A stretch of DNA of 37,676 nucleotides from Nocardioidaceae bacterium UBA4001 (GCA_002384855.1 DGBP01000048.1:1-37676); one strand, 5' to 3'. Shown: positions 23,655 to 32,472, counted from the stretch's first letter. Notes: generated from the letters alone by a model not told the origin. Program-made: numbers and translations.

Positions 23655-26600
23655 CGGTGAGCCAGCCGGAGCTGGACCTGGTCGGTGAGCACGTCGTAGG
23701 AGGCGGACCTGTAGGAGCTGAACCGGATCTTCACCTGTCCGGCATCGTCGACGAACCGTCGGGGGTCTCCGGGCGCGTCCCAGACCGACCGCAGGTCCAC
23801 GAGGGGTTGGTCGACGTCGTCGAACAACGTCACCCAGCTGTCGGCTGTGACGTCGTACAACGCCAGCGACATCTGCGAACCGGTCAGGTTGGCGCGGCCG
23901 TCGACCTCGACGCCGAGCGCGGCCACGTCACGCTGCGTGGGAGCGAGGCTGACCGTGGCAACGCCCTCGACGACATACCGCTTGCTCTTCGTCACGTAGG
24001 CAGACGGCAGCAGCAGCCGCTGAGAGTCGTCGTCGCGCAGCGCGGTGGCGACGGTCAGGCCGGCAGGGGGCGTGGGCGTCCCCCCGATGAGGACCGACCA
24101 GGCCGCGGCCCCCACCGTCGCCATGGTGGTCCCGGGCAGCTCCACGTCGATCTGGACGCCGGGGACCATCGTGCCCGCCAACGGGGTGCTCAGCTCGGCG
24201 CTGACGTTGCCCGCGGCGTCGATCGCGATCGCCCGCAGGCGACGGGAGGAGCTCACGGTGACTGGTCCCGTGTACCGGAGGCCGGTGGTCGCAGTGGGCA
24301 TGGTGCCGCTGAGGGTGTAGCGGATGGTCGCCCCCGTCTCCGAGGTGAGCGTGACGGTCTGTGCCTGGTCGTACCGGCCGGCGCCGACGCTGCTGACCGG
24401 CGCCGGCGGCGGCACCGAGTCGACGGTGTTGTACTGCCCGAAGACCACCATCTCGCTCGTCGTCCCGGACGGCCCGGTCACCGGCACCTTGGCGACGGGG
24501 CGGCCCTGCTTGTCGAGCGGGGTGGTCTGCACCCAGCCGGTCGGCAGCGCGACCTGGACTTGGTACTTCGCCCCGGCGGTCACCTTGAACGCGGCCCACC
24601 CCTGGGTGTCGCTCACCTTGGTCTGGAGCACGGACTTCCCGACGGCGTCGTACAGCCGGACGGTGCGGTCGGCCTGCGCGGGTTCGTTCTCGTCCTTGAC
24701 GCCATCGCGGTCGTAGTCGTGGAAGACCTGGACGCCGATCGTGCCCAACTGGACGAACCCGAAGCCGGCCGAGCCGACCTCGCCCGCGATCACGTCGACG
24801 CCGACGGTGCAGATGCGCTGCCCGTCGCCGTACGGCGCGCAGCCGCTGCGGTTGGTCGATGTCCAGTCGAGCACGTTCACGTCCGTGGAGCGCTGGGGGG
24901 AGATCATCTCCAGCGTCCATGCGCCGGGCCTCATCGGGTAGAACGTCGCCCGGCCGTCGTTGCCGGTGTCGAGCGAGACCCTCTCGCCCGTCGACGAGAT
25001 CGCTGTGGCGCTCCACCCTGTGAGCCGGGTCTCCTTGTCCTGTCGCACCCCGTCGTTGTTGAAGTCGTTGAACGGGGTGGCGATGAGCCAGGAGTTGGGG
25101 TTGCGGACCGGCATCGACACCACTTGGGCGGTGCGCTCGAGCAGGAGCGTCGAGCAGCCGGCGGCGGTGCAGGTGAAGCCCGGGGTGGCGGTCTCGGTGG
25201 TGCCGCTGATGGTGCGAGCGCTGCCGGTTCCGAGCGACCAGTCGCCGGAGGTCGCCACTGAGAGGTTCCAGACGCCGGGGATCAACCCGTCAACGAGCGG
25301 GTCGGGGTCCTCGAACCTTGCGACGCCGTCCGTGGCGGTCGTGGCGGTGACCGTGACCTGCCGCTCCGGCGGACCGCCGTTCGCGGTCACCTCCACGCCA
25401 GCCCTGCCGCTCTCGCCGACGTCCTGGATGCCGTCCCCGTCGGAGTCGTTGAAGACCTTCAGCGACAGCCCGGCGGGGGTGGTGAAGCCGAGCAGCGTGT
25501 CGCCTTCCGGCGAACGGGTCTGGTTCTCGGCCACGGTGATCTTCACCGGCAGGGCGCGGGTCGGCGCCCAACCGGCCTGGGCGGTCGCGGAGACCGCCCA
25601 CTCGCCCGGGATCAGGCCGTCGAGTACGACGAGACCGTCCGCGTCCGTGGTGCCGGTGAGGCTCTCGGTGCCGCGGGTGAGGGCGACCGACCAGCCGGCC
25701 AGCGGTCCCTCGTCGGCCCCGACGGTGGCGGAGCCGTTCTCGTCGTTGTAGAGGCGGACACCGACGTCGGCGAGTTGGACCAGACCCATCGCGATCCTCT
25801 CGGCCGCGCCGTCGGCGGATACGTCGACGTGCACGGTCGCGTTGGTGGTGCGTTGCCAGTCACCCGGGAGGTCGGTGGTCACGTCGTAGGCGCCGCGTCC
25901 CACCCAGAAGGCGACTGTGCCGTCGGCACGCACCGGCTTGGTGATGGTCGCGCCGCTGTCGGCTCGCAGCGTCACCCGGACGTCGGGTCCGCGCCGCTCC
26001 TCCGGATCGCGCGCTCCGTCCATGTCGGTGTCGTCGAAGACGTCGACGGTGACCTTGGACAGCTCCAGCGGCAGCAGCGGCCGGTAACCCTCGCGGTACG
26101 GGTCGTCGTTCTGCGCGCCCGAGGCCAGCGGGTCGGGATCGAACAGCGGATCGGTCGGCGGAGCCGCGTAGGTGCGGAGCAGGCCCCAGGTGCCGCCCGA
26201 GAGGTGGTGGAAGCCCACGGTGTCTCCGTAGAGCCAGTCACCGCGCCGGCCGTTGCCCGCCGAGTCGAGGTGGAGGTTCGAGGCGCGGTCGACGCTGAGA
26301 CCGCCCGTGACGCCGACGAGGTTCGACCGCGGGTCGTGGGGGTCGGAGAGCCAGCTGTGGCCGTGCAGAGTGAAGTTGTGCTGTCGGGGCTTGTCTCCGC
26401 CCTGGACCAGACGCATCCGCACTGGATCGCCGGCATAGGCGCGGAACACGGGGGTGTCCGGATCGCCGTGGCGGGTGGAACTCAGCACCGCGGCCAGGTC
26501 GGCGCCGGCCATCGGGGAGGCGGCGTCGGCGGTCATCGGGGTGATCCCGAGGCGGTGCCGGTAGGGCGTGGAGGCGTAGTTGAATCCCTTCTCGCCGCTG

Positions 26601-29600
26601 TCCTCGGCGTCGACCTGCTCCGGCGGCTGACCCGGGAGCGGCGGGTGGGCCGACCCGTCCGGCACGATGGCGCCGGAGGCGTCGCGCAGGTTCAGGCCGT
26701 CTTGGAAGTGGGCGGTGAACTCGCGGAAGTCCGCTCGTCCGGGGGTGCGGATGTCGGCGGCGACGCCGCTGACGATCTCCCTGCCAGTGAACGGGTCGTG
26801 GTACGACGACCCGCGCGGCTCGACGGTCAGCGCGGCCGCGAGCCCGTGGTGGCGGTGGCCCCGGACGTCGCCGTAGTCGGTGAGGTTGACGGTACCGAGC
26901 TCGCCGGGCGTGACATCCGTGGCGTACCACCGGTACAGGATGTCCTCGCCGGGGGCGACCGTCTGGTCGCGGTTGAATCCGACGGTCGCGCCGTCGGAGC
27001 CGCGCACGTCGTAGCCCAGCAGCTGGGCGTGCAGGGAGACCCGCAGTCCTGCCCGGGTGCCGGTCGGCGGCTCCAGAGGCAGCCGTGGATCGCCGTCCGC
27101 GACGCCCAGCGGCGCGTGCGTGGTCGCGTAGGTGCCCGCGGGGTCGATGCGGTTGTGCAGACGTACCTCGATGCAGTCGCCCTCATTGGCGCGCAACGTC
27201 ATCGGCTCGGGCTTGGTGCGCGCGCGGCTCACCGCCTCGGCGAGTGTCTCGCCGCGCTCGACCGCCACGTAGACCAGGCCGTAGGGGTCGTGGTCGCCCT
27301 GCTTGTTGTAGCGGATCCGGGCGTCGGTGGCCGCGACGGTCACCGACCGCAGGGGCGCTCCCGAGGGGCACACGTTTCCGGGCTTGTTGGCCTTGGGCGG
27401 CGCCTCGGCGGTCACCGGCATCGACACGTTCCCATTGGCGGCCTGGGGCAGGTTGTCCGGCAACGGCACCAGGTCCTGGGTGCCCCTGCCGTAGACCCGC
27501 ATGAGGCCCCACATGCCGAGGTAGAGGTCGTCCGTGGCGGTGCTGGAGTAGAGGTAGTCGCCGCGACAGTCCTCGGTGGGACCGCAGTCCATCTCGGGGA
27601 TCTCGAAGTTCAGTGCGTCGGAGACGCCCAACGATCGTGAGGAGGCGTACTGGGATCCCGGGTCGTCCGGTTCCTCGCGCCAGCGCATGCCGTGCAGGCC
27701 GAAGACGTGCTGCTCCTCCTGGGAGCCGCCCACCAGGCGGATCCGCACCGGGTCTCCGGCGTAGGCATGCAACAGGGGTGTCGCGGGATCCCCGTGCACG
27801 GTGGAGCTGAACACGTACGCCGGGTCGGTGGGTACGCCGTTCACGCTGTTGCGGAGCAGGAAGGGTTCGTTGCGGTAGTTGATGCCCATCACGCCCGGGT
27901 CGTCGTCGGCGAAGGTCTCCGGCTCGGCGGGCGGGTTGAAGACGTCCACCGGGTTCTGCGGATCGCCGCCGGCGCGGGTGAGCGGGACGAAGTCCTGGAA
28001 CGCGAGCCCGAACTCGCGGAAGTCGTCCTTCGCGCCCGGTCCGATGACGTCGAACATCGTGCCGGCCGCGTCGCCGGTGCAGGTGCCGCCGCAGGGCTCA
28101 CCGTGGGCCGGGTCGTTGATCGGCTGGTGGTAGGCGCCGGTGCGGGAGTTGCGGAAGTCCATTCCGGAGGGCTCGACGATGAGCCCGCCGAAGAGCCCGC
28201 GGCCCTGGTCGACCGCCGGGAAGTGGTGGTCGTGGGTGAAGACGGTGCGCAGCTCGTAGTCGGCGTACCACCGCTCGTGGATGGTCTGTCCGGGGAAGAT
28301 GCCCTGGGCACTGGGGTCGTAGCCGGCCGGATCGGGCAGGGGCATCCGGCAGGCGCCGGACAGCTCGTCGTCGGTGCAGCGCTGGGTGCCGTCGAGGATC
28401 GCGTCGTTGAACTGGGTCTGGCGCTGACTGAAGGCGGCCTGCTGGTAGTTCCAGCCGTTGCTGGACCCGTCCGAGGCGAGCACGTCGAACTTCACGAGGT
28501 GGATGTGCTGGCCGAACATGTTGGTCTGCTGGAGGACCTGGAAGGCGTCGTTGCCGTACCAGTTGGGCAGCAGGTTGGTGAGGTTGAAGTTGATGCAGTC
28601 ACCGGCATTGGCCCGGAAGAACAGCGGCTCGGGGCGCTTGGTCCCGGCGAGGATGGCGTCGACGTCCTTGGTGAGCACGAGGATCCGGCCCTGGGTGTCG
28701 TGCCACCCGTCGTCGTTGTAGACGAGGTCGCGCTGGAGCACTGAGACGTTGTAGGTCACCTCCCGGGCGCCGCTGGGACACGGGTCTGTGAAGGGCGCGC
28801 CGGGACGCGGCTGACGTCCGGTGCCGGCGAACGCGGCGAGCTGCGCGGCCTGCTCGGCGGCGAGCGCACGGTGCCAGGCACCCTCGACCGTCTGGATCGC
28901 CACTTCGGCCTGGGGCGAGGTGAGCCGCCGCACGTTGCTCGCGGGCGATCGGAACTCGACTCGCCAGCTGCGTCCGGTGTCACCGCGGGCGGCCACGGAG
29001 ACGTCGTCGATCCCGGTGAGCACCTCGAGCGCGGCTTCCACCGCCGAGGGGAGGGCGTTCGACGCGAGCTGCGCCGTCTGCTCGCCCCGGTAGCCGAGGG
29101 TGAAGGACCCGTCGGGGCGGCCACCCTCACGCTCGACGGTGACCGTGGTGGCGTACGCCGTAGGCGCGGGCGCGGTCGTGTCCTCGGGGGTGGGCGGTGG
29201 CGGGTAGGCGTCGACGGCGACGAGAGATGGCACGTCGGTCCCCGACAGGGACCCTGCGAACCTGATCCGCCAGCGCTGCGGGGCGTCGGAGGTGACGCGG
29301 ACGTCGTCGATCGCCACCAGCGCCTCGAGCGCGGCCTCGACCTGCGCGGGGGTGTCGTTGTACGCCAGGTCTGCCGTGGTCTCGGTCCCCAACCGAAGGG
29401 CGAACGTGCCTCCGGTGGCGTCGTTGGCGACGACCTGGACCTCGTCGGTGTCCGGGAACGAGGTGGTCACGTCCTGGACCTGGTTGAGCAGGGAGGGCGC
29501 CAACCCCTGTCCGGCGACCATGCGGGTCCCGGGCGAGCCGTCGGGCGCGCTGATCGAGTCCGGAGGCTGAGGTGCCCGCCACCCGAACTGTCCGGGGATG

Positions 29601-31630
29601 AACCGCGGGTAGCCGGGGTTCATCTCGGCGTCGTAGGTCGTGGGGGCGACGCCGGCGGCGGTGCGGTCCGGGAGCACGGTCAGCCTCCGGGTCCGGACAC
29701 CGTCGGGCGTGGTCAGCCGACCGGTCTCGCGGACATCGTGCACGCGGAACAGCGACCAGAAGCCGTCCGCGAAGTGGGGGTAGAGGTGGCAGTGGAAGAT
29801 GGAGTCCCCGACGGTGCCGGGCTTGCTGCCCGCGCCGAAGAGCAGGTCGGCGGTGAAGGCGTCGCCCGGGCCGTAGGTCTGGGAGTCGATGGTGGTGGAC
29901 TCGGGCCGGTTCTGGTCGCTCGGCCGGGTCGGGTTGGTGCCGGCGCTGCCGACGTCGTCGGGCTCGGCGAGCCACTGGTGGGCGTGCATGTGGAAGACGT
30001 GGGTCTCCTTGACCCCGGCATGGGCGTATCGCAGCTTCGTCGGGTCGCCCTTGTAGGCGTGGGTGACGTTGTTGGTCCAGCAGCCGCCGGGAATGTCCGC
30101 AGGCATCAGCATCGCAGGCCGGGCGACGCCGTCGTCGGACTGGCAGTCCTCGGGGTCGACGCCCTCGCCCACGGGCCACCCCGTGGCAGGCATGCCGCTG
30201 GCCAGCTTCACCGCTGCCGGCTCCCCGTAGGTCCACGACGAGAGCGACGTCTCCTCGCCGATGCAGTCCGGGCACCGCTCGGCGTCGCGTCGGTCCTGCG
30301 CGTCAGCACCGTAGTTGAAGCCGAAACCGACGCCGGGGATCTCGTCCTGCGAGATCTGGACGCTCTCACGGAAGGACCCACCTGCGGGGGGCACGATGTC
30401 GGCGTCGAGGTAGAGCTCGCCGCTCATCTGCGAGACCGCCGAGACGGGGTACAGCGGCAGCCCGCTGTGGGAATCGAACCAGACCGACCCTGCCGGTTCG
30501 ACGGCGAAGCCGCCCCACAGTCCGTGGGACAGGCTCCCGCCATCGGCCTCGCCACCGGCGGACATCGCCATGTCGCGGATCAGGTGGAGGCCCTCGCGCT
30601 GTGGGGCCCGCCAGTAGTAGGTGATGGTCTCACCCCGACCGACCGTGGAGTCGCCCGCGAACCCGACGTGGGCCCCGGCGAGCTCCGCGGAGGTGGCCGC
30701 GCCGTCCACGTGCATGGAGGCGCGCGGCTGGGTCACCGCACCGCCCTGCAGGGCCCGGTCGTCGAGTCGGTTGGTGAAGGTGACCGCCACGCACTCGGCC
30801 ACGTTGGCCCGGATCACGAGCGGCCGCGGTCGGAGCCGACGGTTGCCGGCCGGATCGGAGGCGGGATCGGCGGCGAGTGGACGGTGCCAGTTCTGCACCG
30901 CGGCCCGATCCTGGTCGAACACGAAGATCATCCCGTTGGGATCGACGTCGCCGAAGCGGTTGTAGGGGATCGGCACGCTGATCGCGGAGACGTCGTACAT
31001 GCGGTCGGCGTTCGTCGCGCCGCACGCCGCGGAGGCGTCGACGACCGCCTGCGCCGGGGTCACTGCGAGGAGCGGCACCGCGAAGGAGCCCACGGCCACA
31101 GGCACGATCGCCGCCAGGAAGGCGACCTGTTGTCCCGTCCATGTCAAGGCTTGCGAAACCGCGAGTTCCAGCAGCATCAGAACCGCGGCGGCGCCCAGCG
31201 CCACTGCGCCGTCCGCTGCCAGGTGACCCACCCCGGCGACCCCGCCGTGGGCGTGGTCCTGTTCCACGAACAAGCGCGCATGCACCAGGTTGCCTGGGAC
31301 GCTGAGGCAGGCGTACGTCCCTGCGGTCACCAACAGGCCGATGAGGGCGCCCTCGTCCTCGCCGGCCGAGGATCGGCGGCCGGTTGCCGGGCCCGCGGAC
31401 AGCCACCGGGTCGTCCGTCGTGCGGCGATGCCGCCGACGAGCACGGCGATGGCGGCCACCGGTAGGGCCAGGCTCGAGTCGCGCAACCAGTGCAGGACCG
31501 GGGTGAGGGGCAGTCGCTCGGTCGTGTGCGCATGGACCAGGTGCAGCAACAAGCCGGCCCCATAGGCCAGCACCAGCGTCCGCAGGAGACAGTGTCGGAA
31601 CGTGTCGGAGAAGGCGTGCCGCGTGTTCAT
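23651..31630 (-). CDS. Giant membrane-anchored trimodular multicopper oxidase with SdrD-like and chitobiase-C-like repeats
   Basis: This 2,659-residue protein has five N-terminal hydrophobic helices (about 15-34, 53-70, 94-113, 136-163, 168-191), the last ending in AQA. Three related multicopper-oxidase modules follow at about 203-700, 945-1370 and 1410-1840, each made of two cupredoxin-like halves. One complete copper set is visible. Type 1 is His544, Cys614 and His619 with Phe624 in the axial position. Types 2/3 are His547, His549, His613, His615 in module 1 and His1042, His1044, His1133, His1135 in module 2. The matching positions in the other halves are degenerate. Two tandem repeats of about 85 residues (727-911) separate modules 1 and 2. 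About five SdrD-like B repeats (from about 1859), a chitobiase-C-like domain (about 2415-2480) and an unassigned beta-rich end complete it. MnxG and MofA are the nearest known analogues in size and type, so extracellular metal oxidation is likely but unproven. An upstream in-frame ATG at 31744 is less likely than the one at 31630. Confidence 0.88.
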   Translation of the reverse strand: MNTRHAFSDTFRHCLLRTLVLAYGAGLLLHLVHAHTTERLPLTPVLHWLRDSSLALPVAAIAVLVGGIAARRTTRWLSAGPATGRRSSAGEDEGALIGLLVTAGTYACLSVPGNLVHARLFVEQDHAHGGVAGVGHLAADGAVALGAAAVLMLLELAVSQALTWTGQQVAFLAAIVPVAVGSFAVPLLAVTPAQAVVDASAACGATNADRMYDVSAISVPIPYNRFGDVDPNGMIFVFDQDRAAVQNWHRPLAADPASDPAGNRRLRPRPLVIRANVAECVAVTFTNRLDDRALQGGAVTQPRASMHVDGAATSAELAGAHVGFAGDSTVGRGETITYYWRAPQREGLHLIRDMAMSAGGEADGGSLSHGLWGGFAVEPAGSVWFDSHSGLPLYPVSAVSQMSGELYLDADIVPPAGGSFRESVQISQDEIPGVGFGFNYGADAQDRRDAERCPDCIGEETSLSSWTYGEPAAVKLASGMPATGWPVGEGVDPEDCQSDDGVARPAMLMPADIPGGCWTNNVTHAYKGDPTKLRYAHAGVKETHVFHMHAHQWLAEPDDVGSAGTNPTRPSDQNRPESTTIDSQTYGPGDAFTADLLFGAGSKPGTVGDSIFHCHLYPHFADGFWSLFRVHDVRETGRLTTPDGVRTRRLTVLPDRTAAGVAPTTYDAEMNPGYPRFIPGQFGWRAPQPPDSISAPDGSPGTRMVAGQGLAPSLLNQVQDVTTSFPDTDEVQVVANDATGGTFALRLGTETTADLAYNDTPAQVEAALEALVAIDDVRVTSDAPQRWRIRFAGSLSGTDVPSLVAVDAYPPPPTPEDTTAPAPTAYATTVTVEREGGRPDGSFTLGYRGEQTAQLASNALPSAVEAALEVLTGIDDVSVAARGDTGRSWRVEFRSPASNVRRLTSPQAEVAIQTVEGAWHRALAAEQAAQLAAFAGTGRQPRPGAPFTDPCPSGAREVTYNVSVLQRDLVYNDDGWHDTQGRILVLTKDVDAILAGTKRPEPLFFRANAGDCINFNLTNLLPNWYGNDAFQVLQQTNMFGQHIHLVKFDVLASDGSSNGWNYQQAAFSQRQTQFNDAILDGTQRCTDDELSGACRMPLPDPAGYDPSAQGIFPGQTIHERWYADYELRTVFTHDHHFPAVDQGRGLFGGLIVEPSGMDFRNSRTGAYHQPINDPAHGEPCGGTCTGDAAGTMFDVIGPGAKDDFREFGLAFQDFVPLTRAGGDPQNPVDVFNPPAEPETFADDDPGVMGINYRNEPFLLRNSVNGVPTDPAYVFSSTVHGDPATPLLHAYAGDPVRIRLVGGSQEEQHVFGLHGMRWREEPDDPGSQYASSRSLGVSDALNFEIPEMDCGPTEDCRGDYLYSSTATDDLYLGMWGLMRVYGRGTQDLVPLPDNLPQAANGNVSMPVTAEAPPKANKPGNVCPSGAPLRSVTVAATDARIRYNKQGDHDPYGLVYVAVERGETLAEAVSRARTKPEPMTLRANEGDCIEVRLHNRIDPAGTYATTHAPLGVADGDPRLPLEPPTGTRAGLRVSLHAQLLGYDVRGSDGATVGFNRDQTVAPGEDILYRWYATDVTPGELGTVNLTDYGDVRGHRHHGLAAALTVEPRGSSYHDPFTGREIVSGVAADIRTPGRADFREFTAHFQDGLNLRDASGAIVPDGSAHPPLPGQPPEQVDAEDSGEKGFNYASTPYRHRLGITPMTADAASPMAGADLAAVLSSTRHGDPDTPVFRAYAGDPVRMRLVQGGDKPRQHNFTLHGHSWLSDPHDPRSNLVGVTGGLSVDRASNLHLDSAGNGRRGDWLYGDTVGFHHLSGGTWGLLRTYAAPPTDPLFDPDPLASGAQNDDPYREGYRPLLPLELSKVTVDVFDDTDMDGARDPEERRGPDVRVTLRADSGATITKPVRADGTVAFWVGRGAYDVTTDLPGDWQRTTNATVHVDVSADGAAERIAMGLVQLADVGVRLYNDENGSATVGADEGPLAGWSVALTRGTESLTGTTDADGLVVLDGLIPGEWAVSATAQAGWAPTRALPVKITVAENQTRSPEGDTLLGFTTPAGLSLKVFNDSDGDGIQDVGESGRAGVEVTANGGPPERQVTVTATTATDGVARFEDPDPLVDGLIPGVWNLSVATSGDWSLGTGSARTISGTTETATPGFTCTAAGCSTLLLERTAQVVSMPVRNPNSWLIATPFNDFNNDGVRQDKETRLTGWSATAISSTGERVSLDTGNDGRATFYPMRPGAWTLEMISPQRSTDVNVLDWTSTNRSGCAPYGDGQRICTVGVDVIAGEVGSAGFGFVQLGTIGVQVFHDYDRDGVKDENEPAQADRTVRLYDAVGKSVLQTKVSDTQGWAAFKVTAGAKYQVQVALPTGWVQTTPLDKQGRPVAKVPVTGPSGTTSEMVVFGQYNTVDSVPPPAPVSSVGAGRYDQAQTVTLTSETGATIRYTLSGTMPTATTGLRYTGPVTVSSSRRLRAIAIDAAGNVSAELSTPLAGTMVPGVQIDVELPGTTMATVGAAAWSVLIGGTPTPPAGLTVATALRDDDSQRLLLPSAYVTKSKRYVVEGVATVSLAPTQRDVAALGVEVDGRANLTGSQMSLALYDVTADSWVTLFDDVDQPLVDLRSVWDAPGDPRRFVDDAGQVKIRFSSYRSASYDVLTDQVQLRLAHR
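28897..29452 (-). repeat. Two tandem ~85-residue repeats inside the oxidase
   Basis: Encoded residues 727-808 and 828-911 share the pattern G-x-F-x-L...T-A-x-L-A/Y-x-N-x-x-P-x-x-V-E-A-A-L-E-x-L-x-x-I-D-D-V-x-V...W-R-(I/V)-x-F. Similar repeats occur in large bacterial surface proteins. They sit in the linker between the first and second oxidase modules. Confidence 0.7.
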
Positions 31631-31705
31631 GCCCCCAGAGTCGACGTGGATCGTCGAACGCGGTACGCCGCAGGTGGGGGGTTGGCCCCCCTCAATCTGG
31701 GGGCA
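31630..31705 (-). promoter_or_regulatory. Inverted repeat that can hide the oxidase ribosome-binding site
   Basis: TGCCCCCAGA at 31630-31639 and TCTGGGGGCA at 31696-31705 are perfect 10-bp complements. In the minus-strand transcript the downstream arm contains the GGGGG ribosome-binding site and the A of the oxidase ATG. Between them GGGGGG-TTGG-CCCCCC (31676-31691) forms a stable hairpin whose C-run could compete for the same G-run, so mutually exclusive structures are possible. Confidence 0.5.
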
Positions 31706-31732
31706 GCCTCTCGGGGCCGTCCGTCCTTCATC

Positions 31733-31738
31733 AATATG
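31733..31738 (-). promoter_or_regulatory. Candidate -10 of the oxidase operon
   Basis: CATATT on the minus strand, in an A+T-rich patch unusual for this region, would give a leader of about 95 nt that includes the inverted repeat in front of the oxidase start. Confidence 0.28.
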
Positions 31739-31765
31739 GCGCATGCCGTGACAGGCGGTCCGGTC

Positions 31766-31771
31766 TAGGCT
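31766..31771 (+). promoter_or_regulatory. Candidate -10 of the response regulator gene
   Basis: TAGGCT would give a leader of about 45 nt ahead of the ATG at 31822. The leader carries ATCTGGGGG as ribosome-binding site, the same sequence as at the oxidase start. Confidence 0.33.
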
Positions 31772-31821
31772 TGGGGAGGGCTCGAAGCCGAGGCGCGGCG
31801 CCGAGATCTGGGGGTTGCGAC

Positions 31822-32472
31822 ATGGAGGCGTCGACGGTCACCGAGGACCTGAAGGTCCTGAAGGTCCTGGTCGTGGAGGACCAACGGACCTTCGCCGACG
31901 CCCTGGTGCGGACGGTACGGCAGGAGCCCGGTCTCGAGCCGGTGGGCCCCGCGGCGACCGGGGCGGAGGCGCTCCGCATGGCGGCGCTCGAGGTGGTCGA
32001 CGTCGCGATCGTCGACGTGGGCCTGCCCGACCTCGACGGCCTCGAGCTGTGCAGGCGACTGCGACGTCAGTGGCCGGCCGTGCGAGTGGTGCTGCTCACC
32101 GCCGACCCGCGTCCCGCGCTCGCCCGTCGGGCGGTCGACGTCGGCGCACGGGCCTTCCTGTCCAAGTGGATGTCGTTGGACACCCTGCTGTCCGCGGTGC
32201 TGGCGGGGGACGACACGTTCGTCGTGGATCCGGCCCTGCTGATGGCCTACGAGGAGACCGGACCGGGTACCCTGCTCAGCCCGCGCGAAGCGGAGATCCT
32301 GCAGCTGATGACTGAGGGGCACGACGCCCGCAGCATCGCGGGAGCGCTGCACCTGAGCGTGCACACGACCCGCGGCTACATCAAGAACGTGTACCGCAAG
32401 CTCGACGTCCACAGCCAGCTGGCGGCCGTGGCGGCCGTAACCCGGCGCGGCGTGGTCCGGGCGGGTTGCTGA
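31822..32472 (+). CDS. NarL/LuxR-family response regulator
   Basis: The 216-residue protein has a receiver domain (about 12-130) with acidic Glu19/Asp20, phosphoacceptor Asp65 in AIVDVGLPD and conserved Lys115 (AFLSKW). It is joined to a LuxR-type helix-turn-helix (about 150-212; LSPREAEILQLMTEG and LSVHTTRGYIKNVYRKLDV). It would bind DNA as a dimer when phosphorylated by the kinase encoded just downstream. It is divergent from the multicopper oxidase gene with 191 bp between starts, so that operon is its obvious target. The ATG at 31822 follows GGGGG at a normal distance; an in-frame GTG 17 codons upstream is less likely. Confidence 0.92.
   Translation: MEASTVTEDLKVLKVLVVEDQRTFADALVRTVRQEPGLEPVGPAATGAEALRMAALEVVDVAIVDVGLPDLDGLELCRRLRRQWPAVRVVLLTADPRPALARRAVDVGARAFLSKWMSLDTLLSAVLAGDDTFVVDPALLMAYEETGPGTLLSPREAEILQLMTEGHDARSIAGALHLSVHTTRGYIKNVYRKLDVHSQLAAVAAVTRRGVVRAGC

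Noticed and set aside
28871..31465. 864-codon open frame antisense to the giant oxidase
   Set aside because: Its composition is His/Arg/Gly/Val-rich without recognisable motifs, and the minus-strand frame has clear oxidase motifs; it is a GC-driven shadow.
31630..31744. Longer oxidase start at 31744
   Set aside because: The 38 extra residues are polar and Pro/Gly/Cys-rich, would precede the first membrane helix unusually, and cover the inverted repeat and the probable promoter.
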